DNA from: Marinimicrococcus flavescens
GTDB taxonomy: Bacteria; Pseudomonadota; Alphaproteobacteria; Geminicoccales; Geminicoccaceae
Direction: 5' to 3'
Length of the DNA stretch: 64,000 nt
Assembly: GCA_029211145.1 (NCBI GenBank)
Contig: JARGEQ010000096.1
Coordinates: 1 to 64,000 of the forward strand
Of the stretch, positions 18,215 through 26,929 are shown piece after piece. How positions within the stretch are numbered: position 1 is the first letter of the stretch; each line of letters opens with the position of its first letter. Under the pieces are notes generated by a model. It searched no databases. It had not been told where the DNA came from and saw only the letters and a list, made by a program, of their open reading frames with translations. Both the position numbers and the translations under genes were made by a program.

Positions 18215-18819
18215 AGCCCTCGCTGCCGCCCTCCTATTTCGAGCAGCTCTATGCAGGCGACCCCGACCCCTGGGGCTTCGCCACCAGTGCGTATGAGCGC
18301 CACAAATACGGGACGACGCTGGAGGCGCTGCCCCGGGAGCGCTACCGGCGGGCGCTGGAGGTCGGCTGCTCGATCGGCGTGCTCACCGCGCAGCTGGCGC
18401 CCCGCTGCGCCGAGCTGGTGGCGCTGGATGTGGCAGAGCAGGCGCTGGAGCAGGCGCGCCGGCGCTGCGCCACCCTGCCGCAGGTCGAGTTCCGGCGGGC
18501 AAGCTTTCCGGGCGAGGCGCCGGCAGGCAGGTTCGACCTGATCCTGCTTTCGGAGGTCGTCTACTATCTCGACCGGGCGGACATCGCCCGGGCGGGACGG
18601 TGGATCGAGAACGGCCTCGCGCCCGGCGGTGACCTCCTCCTGGTGCACTGGACCGGCCCCACCGACTATCCCCTGTCGGGCGACACGGCGAGCGAGCTCG
18701 TGCTCGAGGCGGTGGCCGGCTTCACGCGGCCGGTGCTGGGCCGGCGGCACGATCGCTACCGGCTCGATCTGGTGCGTCGGCCGCCGCCAGCCGGGCCAGG
18801 AGCTGGCCTGCCACCCTGA
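18211..18819 (+). CDS. NodS-like SAM-dependent methyltransferase, CTG start or fused
   Basis: A 202-residue methyltransferase if begun at CTG 18211. The start is forced by content: the family hallmark SYFEQLYAGDPDPWGFATS is encoded from 18232 on, yet no ATG, GTG or TTG lies in frame upstream of it. GGAG at 18199-18202 is eight bases before the CTG, which overlaps the PIG-L stop as CTGA. Motif I is ALEVGCSIGVLTAQLAP; the strand-two acid is in LVALDVAEQAL; motif IV is LILLSEVVYYLD. A GTG at 18379 would delete motif I. NodS-type enzymes N-methylate amino sugars after deacetylation, which fits the adjacent PIG-L gene. The 3' end overlaps the glycosyltransferase by 98 bp. Confidence 0.75.
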   Translation: MKPSLPPSYFEQLYAGDPDPWGFATSAYERHKYGTTLEALPRERYRRALEVGCSIGVLTAQLAPRCAELVALDVAEQALEQARRRCATLPQVEFRRASFPGEAPAGRFDLILLSEVVYYLDRADIARAGRWIENGLAPGGDLLLVHWTGPTDYPLSGDTASELVLEAVAGFTRPVLGRRHDRYRLDLVRRPPPAGPGAGLPP

Positions 18820-19939
18820 TCTCGCGGGCGAGCCCGGCTGCCGGCACCAGCACCGGCCGAAGCCGCGCGGTGAGCTCCCGCGCCTGCTCGAGGGCCTGGC
18901 CGAAGCGTGGCGCGGCCAGGACCTGCCGCAGCGTCGCCTGCGGGAGACGCAGGGCATGGGCGAGATCGGCCGATGCCCTGCCCTGGCACCACGCGACCCG
19001 CAGGCGGGCGCGCAGCGCCAGCGCGCGGACCGCCGGCAGGGCGGCCTCGACCTGCCCCTGCCCGCCGGTGCTGCTCCAGTGCAAGAGTGTCTCGGCCATG
19101 CCGCCGGCCGCCCGCCCGCTCAGCCGGCAGGAGGTCACCACCCGGGCGCGCGGGCAGTGGCGAATGCGCCCGTCCTCGCGACGCAGCAATTCGAAAAAGG
19201 CGCGGTCCTCGCTCGAGGGAACCGGGGGCAGCCCGCCCACCGCCTCGTAGGCGGCGAGCCGCGCTGCCATGCTGGCGCCGCAGTGATGGCCGTGACGTGG
19301 CCAGGGATCGTGCGGCTCCGGGTCGAGCAGGCTGGCCAGGCGCTCGAGCAGCCGGTCGTAACACTGCTGGCGGCGCAGCCGGCGTCGCGCCCGGGAGCAC
19401 AGCCCGCCCAGCTCCGCCGGATCTGGCACGATGACCCCGGCCACCGCGTCGGCGCCGGCCTCGACCGCCCGCAGATTGGCCTCCAGCCACTGGGGCTCGG
19501 CACGGCTGTCGGCATCCGTGGTCAGCACCCCCCCCCCGACGCTGCCGCCCTCGCGCAGGCGGCGCGCCGCCGCGTCCATGGCGAGCCGGCGCGCCCATCC
19601 GACATGCGAGCAGCTCCCCTCGAGGCGCAGCGCCGCCACAGAAACGGGCAGCGGACCGCGGGCCTGCAGGCCAAGCGCCACCTCGAGGCTTGCGTCCGCG
19701 CAATTGTTGAGAAGCAGCAGCACTTCCACGCCGTCGCCCACGCCACGCTGGGCCGCCAGCGCGGCGAGGCAGCCGGGCAGGCGCCGGGCCTCGTCGCGCA
19801 CCGGCACGGCGATCACCGCGCCCACCGGACGCCGCGGCGCCGGGCGCGCCAGCAAGAGGCGCGCTCCCGACGGCAGCTCCTGTGCGCTCAGCACGGGCTC
19901 GGGCCAAGGGCCTGGTGAACGGGATCGGACATGGCGCAC
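18722..19939 (-). CDS. Family 2 glycosyltransferase
   Basis: A 405-residue GT-A fold glycosyltransferase. The nucleotide-binding start is VIAVPVRDEARRLPGCLAAL, the metal-binding DxD-like motif is LTTDADSRAEPQWL, and the catalytic-acid region is PSSEDRAFFELLR. The C-terminal ~120 residues are helical and Arg/Ala-rich with no membrane helix, so the enzyme is probably cytosolic. It runs tail-to-tail into the methyltransferase with 98 bp of overlap. The start is uncertain: GTG 19939 gives the longest frame, but the best ribosome binding site (GGAG near 19940) does not favour it strongly, and a later GTG is possible. It probably supplies the sugar unit later deacetylated and methylated. Confidence 0.78.
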   Translation of the reverse strand: MRHVRSRSPGPWPEPVLSAQELPSGARLLLARPAPRRPVGAVIAVPVRDEARRLPGCLAALAAQRGVGDGVEVLLLLNNCADASLEVALGLQARGPLPVSVAALRLEGSCSHVGWARRLAMDAAARRLREGGSVGGGVLTTDADSRAEPQWLEANLRAVEAGADAVAGVIVPDPAELGGLCSRARRRLRRQQCYDRLLERLASLLDPEPHDPWPRHGHHCGASMAARLAAYEAVGGLPPVPSSEDRAFFELLRREDGRIRHCPRARVVTSCRLSGRAAGGMAETLLHWSSTGGQGQVEAALPAVRALALRARLRVAWCQGRASADLAHALRLPQATLRQVLAAPRFGQALEQARELTARLRPVLVPAAGLAREIRVAGQLLARLAAADAPDRAGSDRAAGPAPAA

Positions 19940-20067
19940 TCCTGAGGGCCACGACGGCGTCCCGGATCAACGGCCGATCCCGGCCGCCGGTGCCATCGGC
20001 TGCGCCTTTCGCTCGGGGCGCGCGCAGGGGAGCCCTGCGGTGGCGTCCGTTGAGCCGCCATGAAACC

Positions 20068-21381
20068 ATGCGCTTAACTGGCAGCCGCAAAGAGCCGCCG
20101 TCCGGACGCGGCGCGCGAGCAGGGAACGGCATCATCCTCGCTTCCACCTTCAGGGCGCTGGCAAGCCTCGCCGTGCCCGACGCACGGCAGCTCTGGATGG
20201 CCGGCGTGGCAGTCGGCGTCATGCGCTGGCTCGAGCTGCTTGCATTCAGCCTGTGGGCGCTCCAGGTCACCGGCTCGCCCCTGGTGGTGGCCAGCACGAC
20301 GCTCCTGCGGATGCTGCCGTTGCTGCTCTTGAGCGTGCCGCTCTCGGCGTTGATCGAGGGCCGCGACAAGCGCCGGGTGCTGCTCGTCAACCTCGCCTTC
20401 GTGGCTGGCCTGTGCCTCGTCATGCTGGCCGTCAGCCTTGCCGGCGCGATGAGCGTGCCGCTCCTCCTGCTCGCCTCCTTCCTCGGCGGCGTCTTTTGGG
20501 CGGTCGAGCAGCCGGTGCGCCGTACGCTCCTGGCCGAGCGGGTCGGGCTCGAGCGGGCCGGCGTCTCGATGAGCTTCGAGGGCGCCTCCAACCAGCTCAC
20601 CCGCGCGCTGGGCGCGGTGGCGGGCGGGCTTGCAGCGCAGCTCGTGGGCCTGGCCGGCGTGTTCCTCGCCGGCCTCCTGCTCTATGGCACGGCCCTCCTC
20701 CTGGTCGCCGCCACGGCGCCGGACGGCGGCGGCACAGGGCGCACGGGCAGGCTTGCGAGCAGCGCGGGGCTGCTCGACGGGCTGCGCCACGTCGCCCGCA
20801 GCCGCCTGCTGCTGGGCGCAGCGTTGGTGACCGTGATATTCAACCTATGGGCGTTTCCCTACGTGGCGCTCGCCCCGGTAGTGGCCGAGCGGGTGCTCGA
20901 GCTCTCGCCCCTGGGCATCGGCACCGTCCTGGCGTTCGAGGGGCTGGGCGGCTTTCTCGCCTGCATGAGCATCGCCAGCGGCGCGCGGCCCGAGCATTTC
21001 CGCCGCCTCTACAGCCTGGGCCCGGTCGTGCTGATGGCCGCGACGCTGCTCTTCGCCTGCACCGCCAGCGTGCCGCTGGCCTGCCTGCTGCTGTTCCTCG
21101 GCGGCTTCGGCATGGGCAGCTTCTCGGCCATGCAGATGGTGATCCCGCTGCAGGCGGCGCCGCCCGCCATCCGCATGCGGGTGGTGGGCGTGATCTCGAT
21201 GAGCATCGGGACGTCGCCGCTGGGCTTCTTCCATGCCGGCCTCATGGGCGAGATTCTGGGTGCTGCCGGGGCTATGGTGGTAATCGGCCTCGAGGGTCTC
21301 CTGGCGACGGCCCTGCTGCTGTGGCTCCTGCCCGAGCTCGTGGCCCTGCGCGCACCGGCCGCTGACCGCGGGCCGCACTAA
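20068..21381 (+). CDS. MFS transporter, exporter-like
   Basis: A 437-residue major facilitator protein resembling the enterobactin-exporter (EntS/MFS_3) group, with about eleven or twelve hydrophobic helices. Characteristic stretches are SALIEGRDKRRVLLVNL between helices two and three and LGGVFWAVEQPVRRTLLAERV near helix four. It is divergent from the glycosyltransferase gene, 128 bases away, and could export the product of the 16.3-19.9 kb cluster; this is inferred from position alone. ATG 20068 is chosen over longer upstream frames because they lack protein-like sequence. Confidence 0.8.
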   Translation: MRLTGSRKEPPSGRGARAGNGIILASTFRALASLAVPDARQLWMAGVAVGVMRWLELLAFSLWALQVTGSPLVVASTTLLRMLPLLLLSVPLSALIEGRDKRRVLLVNLAFVAGLCLVMLAVSLAGAMSVPLLLLASFLGGVFWAVEQPVRRTLLAERVGLERAGVSMSFEGASNQLTRALGAVAGGLAAQLVGLAGVFLAGLLLYGTALLLVAATAPDGGGTGRTGRLASSAGLLDGLRHVARSRLLLGAALVTVIFNLWAFPYVALAPVVAERVLELSPLGIGTVLAFEGLGGFLACMSIASGARPEHFRRLYSLGPVVLMAATLLFACTASVPLACLLLFLGGFGMGSFSAMQMVIPLQAAPPAIRMRVVGVISMSIGTSPLGFFHAGLMGEILGAAGAMVVIGLEGLLATALLLWLLPELVALRAPAADRGPH

Positions 21382-21399
21382 GCCCGGGACCGCCTCGTC

Positions 21400-22809
21400 T
21401 CAGCCGACAGCGCGCGAGATCCGGCCGTACGGCTCCTCGGCCGGGCGGCGGAAGCGCACGGGCTCGCCGCCGGTCAGGCAGTAGGCCACGGGGCCTGCCG
21501 CCTTGGCGCGGTAGAGCGCCTGGTCGGCGCGCTCGATCAGCGCCGCGGGCGCCTCGCCCTGCCGGGCTACCGCCACGCCGATGCTGGCGCTGATACGGAG
21601 CGGCTCGGTGCCGCGCCCGAAGGGCTGGCTCAGCTGCGCCAGCAGGCGCCGGCACAGCAGCAGGGCCGCTCCGGGCTGGCCCGCAGCGGCCTGCACGACG
21701 ATGAACTCGTCGCCGCCCACCCGCGCGATGGCGTCGTCCTCCCGCAAGGCCCGGCGCAACCGCCGGCCGACCGCCGTCAGCAGCCGGTCGCCGGCCGCAT
21801 GGCCGTGCGTATCGTTGACCGTCTTGAAGCCGTCGAGGTCGACATAGAGCAGGGCCAGCTCTTCCCCGGAGCTCCCGGCAGCATCCAGCCGGGCGGCCAG
21901 ATGCTCCTGCAGGAAGGCGCGATTGCCGAGACCGGTCAGCACGTCGAGCTGAGCCTGCCGCTCTGCCGCCCGCACCCGCGAGCTGGCTTCGCGCTGGCCG
22001 TGCAGCACCGCGCCGCACAGCACCAGCAGCAGGACCACATCGCCCACGAGGAGTGGCAGGACCCAGTCCAGCAGGGTTCCGTCCGCCAGGCCGCTGGTCC
22101 AGGCCAGCCGGCCCACCGCCACCCCGTCGCGGGTCGTCAGCATCAGCTTCTGACCGTCCTTGGCGGGGGCCGGCGGCACCTCCTCGAGGCGCAGCTCGAC
22201 CAGGCCCTGCTGCGCCGCCAATCGGTCGAGCAACGGCGGCCCGAGCGGGACCACCAGCATCAGGAGGCTCGCAGCCTCGCCGTTCTCGCCGGGCACCTCC
22301 TGGTCGAGGCGGGCCGCGGCGGCGAGCGCCGGCCCGTCGGGGCCGCCGATCACGCCGCTCGTCGCCCCGTCGCCGCCGGCCGCATGATCGAGCAGCGTCG
22401 CCAGACCGGGCCAGGGCCGTGCGGCGCTCCGCCAGGCCTGTACGGCCCCTTCGGGAAAGGCGCGCAGGACGCGGCCGTCGAGGCTCAGCAGGAGGCCTTC
22501 CACGCTCCCTTCGGCAGCTCCGCCCTGGTCTGCTGCCAGCGCCTCGATGGCGGGCACCGCCTCGCCCGGTCTGCCGGCGAGCACCATCGCCTGGCGGGCC
22601 AGGCGGTGCTCGTGGTTCTCCACGGCGGCATTAACGAGCTGGCCCACCACCGTCTCGAGCGCGCCGTGCTGCCGCCGCTCGGCCAAGAGCAGGATGCCCG
22701 CCACAATCCCGAGGCCGAGGCTGACCAGGGCCGTCAGAACCGACAGCCGAGCAGCGCGTCCGCGCGCGCCGGTGCCGCCTCGTGCGGCGCTGGTGAGCCT
22801 CATGAGCAT
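21400..22809 (-). CDS. Diguanylate cyclase with extracytoplasmic sensor region
   Basis: A 469-residue membrane protein that should make cyclic di-GMP. Helix one (about 24-44, VLTALVSLGLGIVAGILLLA) and helix two (about 255-275, LPLLVGDVVLLLVLCGAVL) flank a ~200-residue periplasmic sensor region of unknown ligand. The GGDEF domain starts DVLTGLGNRAFLQEHL and contains the intact active site GGDEF near residue 366. The product-inhibition site is also intact: REDD five residues before GGDEF. It is convergent with the MFS gene (18 bases). The start could be GTG 22818, ATG 22809 or ATG 22803. Confidence 0.9.
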   Translation of the reverse strand: MLMRLTSAARGGTGARGRAARLSVLTALVSLGLGIVAGILLLAERRQHGALETVVGQLVNAAVENHEHRLARQAMVLAGRPGEAVPAIEALAADQGGAAEGSVEGLLLSLDGRVLRAFPEGAVQAWRSAARPWPGLATLLDHAAGGDGATSGVIGGPDGPALAAAARLDQEVPGENGEAASLLMLVVPLGPPLLDRLAAQQGLVELRLEEVPPAPAKDGQKLMLTTRDGVAVGRLAWTSGLADGTLLDWVLPLLVGDVVLLLVLCGAVLHGQREASSRVRAAERQAQLDVLTGLGNRAFLQEHLAARLDAAGSSGEELALLYVDLDGFKTVNDTHGHAAGDRLLTAVGRRLRRALREDDAIARVGGDEFIVVQAAAGQPGAALLLCRRLLAQLSQPFGRGTEPLRISASIGVAVARQGEAPAALIERADQALYRAKAAGPVAYCLTGGEPVRFRRPAEEPYGRISRAVG

Positions 22810-22995
22810 GCCTGTCACCGGAAGGCTACCATCATCCCCGACAGCGGCTGCGCGCCTAACGGCACGCGCATGGAACCCAAGGTTGTGCCTCCTCTAGCGG
22901 AACGGGCTCAACTGTCAATGGCACGCCCCTGCCGTTCACTCTTTTTCGCGGCTCCGCAGGCCTTTATTGTGCCGCTCGTCAGGAGGCCGCAGATC

Positions 22996-24225
22996 ATGAC
23001 AAGAAAAGCCGTCGCATCCGCTCTCGCCATCGCGCTTCTCGCCCTCCCGGGGGACCTGTCGGCCCAGCCGGCCGCCGCGCCCGGGTCCCCGCCGGACGCT
23101 GCAATCGATCCCGGCGACGACGTCGAGGCGCTGCTCGCGCGCCTTCAGGGGCAGATCGAGCGCATGAACCAGGCCGCGGCCGACCGCGACCAGGCGCTGG
23201 AGTTCCTGGAAAAGCAGGTGGAGGCGGCGGCGGGTGCGCTCGGCACCACCGGACAGACCGCGGATAGCCTGCGCGACCGCGCAGCGGTGCTCGGCGACGA
23301 GCTCGACCAGGTGCGCCGCGACCGGGCGGCGCTGACCGACCGGCTCGAAACGGTGGAGGACGAGCGGAGCCGCCGGCTGGGCGAGCTCGAGCAGCGCCTC
23401 GCCAGGCTCGACGAGACTCTGGCCGGAGAACGCGAGAGCCGGGCCGCCGTCGAGCAGACACTGGCCGAGCGCGAGACGGCGCTGGGCGAGCGGGAGGCGG
23501 CGCTGGCCGCGGCGAGGGAGCGCCTCGCGGCGCTCGAGAAGCAGGGTGCGGCGGCCGAGCAGCGCGGCGCCGGCCTCGCTGCCGAGCTCGAGGAAAGCCG
23601 CCGCGAGGTCGCCCGGCTCACCGGCCTGCTGACGCTGACCGTCGAACAGCTGCGTGGCGCCGGCACGGCGCTCGAGGCCTCGCGCGAGCGGGTGCAGAAC
23701 CAGGAGACGACCATCGCCGAGCTCGGCCGTCGGCTCGACGAGGCGCTCGCCGAGAAACTGGAGGAGCTTTCGCGGTATCGGTCCGAGTTCTTCGGTCGGC
23801 TCCGCCAGGTGCTGGGCGAGCGACCGGACATCCGGGTGGTGGGCGATCGCTTCGTGTTCCAGTCCGAGCTTCTGTTCGGCTCCGGCTCGGCCACCCTCGA
23901 CCCGGCCGGCCGCAAGGAGCTGGCGGCCCTGGCGCGGACCCTGAACGAGGTTGCTGCCGACATACCCGACGACGTCGACTGGATTCTGCGGGTCGACGGC
24001 CATACAGACCGGGTCCCGGTGCGCGACCGCGCTGCCTTCCAGTCGAACTGGGATCTGTCGACCCAGCGGGCGATCGCCGTGGTGGAGTTCCTCGTGCGCC
24101 AGGGCATTCCGCCGGGGCGACTGGCGGCCACCGGGTTCGGCGAGTACAAGCCGCTCGATCCGGGCGAGGACGAGATCGCCTACCGGCGCAACCGGCGCAT
24201 CGAGTTCAAGCTCACCGAAGGCTGA
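22996..24225 (+). CDS. OmpA-like peptidoglycan-binding protein with coiled coil
   Basis: A 409-residue exported protein: signal peptide (VASALAIALLALPGDLSAQP), a long coiled-coil region of about 200 residues rich in Glu, Arg, Ala and Leu, then an OmpA/MotB peptidoglycan-binding domain. That domain shows LLFGSGSATLDPAGRKEL, VDGHTDRVPV, STQRAIAVVEFLVRQGIPP and YRRNRRIEFKL. It is likely tethered in the periplasm to the cell wall; the 'peptidoglycan-binding protein' beside many alphaproteobacterial envelope genes has the same layout. ATG 22996 has AGGAGG nine bases upstream. It is 13 bases upstream of the nucleoside hydrolase gene, so they share a transcript. Confidence 0.85.
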   Translation: MTRKAVASALAIALLALPGDLSAQPAAAPGSPPDAAIDPGDDVEALLARLQGQIERMNQAAADRDQALEFLEKQVEAAAGALGTTGQTADSLRDRAAVLGDELDQVRRDRAALTDRLETVEDERSRRLGELEQRLARLDETLAGERESRAAVEQTLAERETALGEREAALAAARERLAALEKQGAAAEQRGAGLAAELEESRREVARLTGLLTLTVEQLRGAGTALEASRERVQNQETTIAELGRRLDEALAEKLEELSRYRSEFFGRLRQVLGERPDIRVVGDRFVFQSELLFGSGSATLDPAGRKELAALARTLNEVAADIPDDVDWILRVDGHTDRVPVRDRAAFQSNWDLSTQRAIAVVEFLVRQGIPPGRLAATGFGEYKPLDPGEDEIAYRRNRRIEFKLTEG

Positions 24226-24238
24226 GGAGGAGAAGACG

Positions 24239-25180
24239 GTGGCACCGCGCGCGATCATTCTCGACTGCGATCCGGGCCAGGACGATGCGGTGGCCATTCT
24301 CATGGCGTTGGCGAGCCCGGAGGCGCTCGAGACCCTGGCGATCACCACGGTGGGCGGCAACGTGCCGCTGGAGAAGGTCACCCGCAACGCCCTGCAGCTG
24401 GCCGCGCTGGCCGGCCGGCCGGATCTGCCGGTCCACGCCGGCTGCGGCAAGCCCCTGCTGCAGCCTTTGGTGACCGCCGAGGAGGTGCATGGCGAGAGCG
24501 GGCTCAACGGCGTCGAGCTGCCGCCGCCGGCCAGCACTCCCCGCACCAGCCACGCCGTCGACGCCATCATCGAGCTGGTGATGGCAAGGCCGGCGGGAAC
24601 CGTCACCCTCTGCCCCACCGGCCCCCTCACCAACATTGCCCTGGCGTTCGCCCGCGAGCCGGCACTGGCAGCGCGGATCCGCGAGATCGTGCTGATGGGC
24701 GGCGCCCGGGACCTGGGCAACGTCACCCCGGCCGCCGAGTTCAATTTCTACGTCGATCCCGAAGCAGCCCGGCTGGTGTTCGAGTCGGGCGTGCCGATCA
24801 CCATGTTCGGCCTCGACGTCACCCACCAGGTGCTGGTGACCGAGGAGCGCGTGGCGCGGATCCGCGGGCTGGGCAACCGTGCGGGCGAGGCGGTTGCGGG
24901 CTTTCTCGACTTCTACAGCCGCCACGATCGCGAACGCTACGGCTTTGCGGGCGGCCCGTTGCACGACCCTTGCGTGATCGCCCACCTGCTCCGGCCGGCG
25001 CTGTTCTCGGGCCGCTCCTGCCATGTGGCCATCGACACCGAGAGCCGCCTCGGCCGCGGCCGATCGCTGGTCGACTGGTGGAGCGTCACCGGCGCCGTCC
25101 CCAACGCCATGGTCATGGACCAGGCCGATGCCACGGGTTTCTTCGAGCTTCTCTACAAGCTGCTCGGACGTCTCCCCTGA
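24239..25180 (+). CDS. Inosine-uridine preferring nucleoside hydrolase family
   Basis: A 313-residue enzyme that hydrolyses ribonucleosides to base and ribose. The calcium-binding signature is IILDCDPGQDDAVAILMAL at the N-terminus, with PTGPLTNIALAF, LMGGA, AAEFNFYVDPEAARLVF and the C-terminal GPLHDPCVIAHLL holding the conserved Asp. GTG 24239 is chosen because it gives the family N-terminus and AGGAGGAGA precedes it closely. It follows the OmpA-like gene directly. Specificity (pyrimidine, purine or mixed) cannot be told from the sequence. Confidence 0.9.
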   Translation: MAPRAIILDCDPGQDDAVAILMALASPEALETLAITTVGGNVPLEKVTRNALQLAALAGRPDLPVHAGCGKPLLQPLVTAEEVHGESGLNGVELPPPASTPRTSHAVDAIIELVMARPAGTVTLCPTGPLTNIALAFAREPALAARIREIVLMGGARDLGNVTPAAEFNFYVDPEAARLVFESGVPITMFGLDVTHQVLVTEERVARIRGLGNRAGEAVAGFLDFYSRHDRERYGFAGGPLHDPCVIAHLLRPALFSGRSCHVAIDTESRLGRGRSLVDWWSVTGAVPNAMVMDQADATGFFELLYKLLGRLP

Positions 25181-25375
25181 GTGTGATGTGACATATCGTA
25201 CAGGGCAGTGGCCGTGCGGCCCGGCTTGTGCTTTTTTTCTCGTGAGTTCCTGTCGTCAATGTCCTGGCAGGCGTGGCAGGGGTCAGGAACGGAAGCGCCC
25301 GCACCGCCCTCGATGGCGGTGGCTGGTCTTCAAGAAAAGTAAAAAAACGAAGAGTGCTGCTGGAGACAACGCCGC

Positions 25376-25849
25376 ATGACAATGATCAAGGCGGACTACG
25401 AACGACTGGCCGCATGGCGCTACGCCCTGCGGCGCTTCCTGCGGTTCAGCGAGCTGGCCGCGGCGGAGGCGGGCCTTACGCCGCAGCAGCACCAGGCGCT
25501 GCTGGCCGTGAAGGGATTTCCCGGCCGCGACCGGATAACCATCGGCGATCTGGCCGAGCGCCTGCAGATCCGCCACCACAGCGCCGTCGGTCTGGCCGAC
25601 AGGCTGGTGGCCCAGAACCTGCTGCGCCGCGAGCAGGGGGTCGAGGACCGGCGCGAGGTCTACGTCTCGCTGACCCAGGGCGGGGAGGCCCTGCTCGGCC
25701 GGATCTCCGTGGCCCACAAGACCGAGCTCGCCCGGATAGGACCGGACATGACCCGCACGCTGGAGGAGATCGCCGCCGCCGGGCGGCAGGAAGTGAAGAA
25801 GGATCGCAAGCGCGCAGGCGCCGCCCAGGCGAGAGCGACCGCGAGGTGA
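25376..25849 (+). CDS. MarR family transcriptional regulator
   Basis: A 157-residue winged-helix repressor-type protein. The DNA-binding region runs from ITIGDLAERLQIRHHSAVGLADRLV (helices and recognition helix) to the wing EDRREVYVSLTQGGEALL. MarR proteins are usually dimeric and often repress a neighbouring gene in response to small aromatic or oxidising ligands. No divergent target is adjacent, so the regulon is unknown. The 195 bases upstream include an A-rich stretch near 25330-25345 that may be its promoter. Confidence 0.87.
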   Translation: MTMIKADYERLAAWRYALRRFLRFSELAAAEAGLTPQQHQALLAVKGFPGRDRITIGDLAERLQIRHHSAVGLADRLVAQNLLRREQGVEDRREVYVSLTQGGEALLGRISVAHKTELARIGPDMTRTLEEIAAAGRQEVKKDRKRAGAAQARATAR

Positions 25850-25975
25850 GGAACGCAGGCGGGCAGCTTTCGGGCGGGTTGGTTAAATGTCGTTAACACC
25901 GCTGGCTGCCCCCTTCCTCGCTCCCCTTCCAGCCCATAGATCAGGAGCCGTCATCGACGACGGGCGGAGGGGACC

Positions 25976-26548
25976 ATGGACCAGAACGAGCAGAAGATGA
26001 TCGCCGAGCTGTTCGGCAAGCTGCGCCAGGCCGAGCAGGCCGCAGGGCCGCGCGACGCCGAGGCCGAGCGCTTGATCCGCGAGAGTGTCGCCAGCCAGCC
26101 GGCTGCGCCCTACTACCTGGCTCAGGTCGTCCTCGTGCAGGAGCAGGCGCTGCAGACGGCCCAGGCGCGGATCCAGGAGCTCGAGAGCGAGGTTGCCCGG
26201 CGGCCCGCAGCCGGCGGCGGCTTTCTCGCCGGCCTGTTCGGTGCCGGCGCGCCGGCCCAGGGCCAGCACGCCCAGGGCCAGCAGGCCCGCGCGCAGCAGC
26301 CGCAGGCGGCCCGTGGCCCGTTCGGCGGGGCGCCCGCCGGCGGCCCGTGGGGCGGGCGCCAGGGCGGCGGCTTTCTCGCGGGCGCCGCGCAGACCGCCGT
26401 GGGCGTGGCCGGCGGCATGATGCTGGGGAGCATGCTGGGCAGCATGTTCGCCGGCGACGCGAATGCGGCGGAGCCGGCGGCCGACGAGCCGATGCCGGCC
26501 GAAGAGGATTTCGGCGGCGGCGACTTCGGCGACGAGGAGTTCTTCTAG
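25976..26548 (+). CDS. DUF2076 domain protein
   Basis: A 190-residue protein of the DUF2076 family. The conserved N-terminus reads MDQNEQKMIAELFGKLRQAE and is followed by AAPYYLAQVVLVQEQALQTA. A Gly/Gln/Ala-rich linker leads to a glycine-rich hydrophobic stretch (VGVAGGMMLGSMLGSMF) and an acidic Gly tail, GGGDFGDEEFF. This architecture is common in alphaproteobacteria and its function is unknown. GGAGGGG precedes the ATG. A TTAA-N6-TTAA motif lies 80 bases upstream at 25883-25896; it differs by one base in spacing from a CtrA site. Confidence 0.85.
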   Translation: MDQNEQKMIAELFGKLRQAEQAAGPRDAEAERLIRESVASQPAAPYYLAQVVLVQEQALQTAQARIQELESEVARRPAAGGGFLAGLFGAGAPAQGQHAQGQQARAQQPQAARGPFGGAPAGGPWGGRQGGGFLAGAAQTAVGVAGGMMLGSMLGSMFAGDANAAEPAADEPMPAEEDFGGGDFGDEEFF

Positions 26549-26602
26549 GCGCGCCGGGCGCCGTCCCACCGGGATGGCGCCCCGCTTCGAAGAGAAGACG
26601 GC

Positions 26603-26917
26603 ATGACCTTCTGGCTGGTGACCGCCACCCCGCACCCGGAACTGCTGGGCGAGCTGGAGCAGGCCTTGCGCGAGCGACGCTTCGAGCCGCTCCAGCCCTT
26701 CGGCCGGGCGCTGAGCGCCGGTCTCGTGAATGCCCGCCGCAAGGGCGGGCAGGCATGCTGGGAAGAAGAGGACTACTGCGACCCGCCGCTCGCCGAGGAG
26801 CGGGCGGCGGTGCTCGACCGCTATTTCACCTCCATCGAGGTCGAGGCGGTGGAAGAGGGCCAGGGATGGCGGCAGCTTACCGCCCTTCCCCGGCTCTTTT
26901 CCGGCCTGTCGCGATAG
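26603..26917 (+). CDS. Small hypothetical protein
   Basis: A 104-residue protein with no family I recognise. It starts MTFWLVTATPHPELLGELEQ, has no signal peptide or membrane segment, and carries a balanced mix of charged residues with one WEEEDYCDPPL block. It begins 54 bases after the DUF2076 gene with GAAGAG upstream, in the same direction, so it is probably in the same transcript. Its conserved-looking codon and residue composition supports a real gene, and it converges on the PRC-barrel gene with a 12-base gap. Confidence 0.6.
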   Translation: MTFWLVTATPHPELLGELEQALRERRFEPLQPFGRALSAGLVNARRKGGQACWEEEDYCDPPLAEERAAVLDRYFTSIEVEAVEEGQGWRQLTALPRLFSGLSR

Positions 26918-26929
26918 CCGCCGGGCCCG

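Noticed and set aside
25883..25896. TTAA-ATGTCG-TTAA as a CtrA site before the DUF2076 gene
   Set aside because: Spacing is six bases, not the seven of the CtrA consensus, so it is noted only as a near match.
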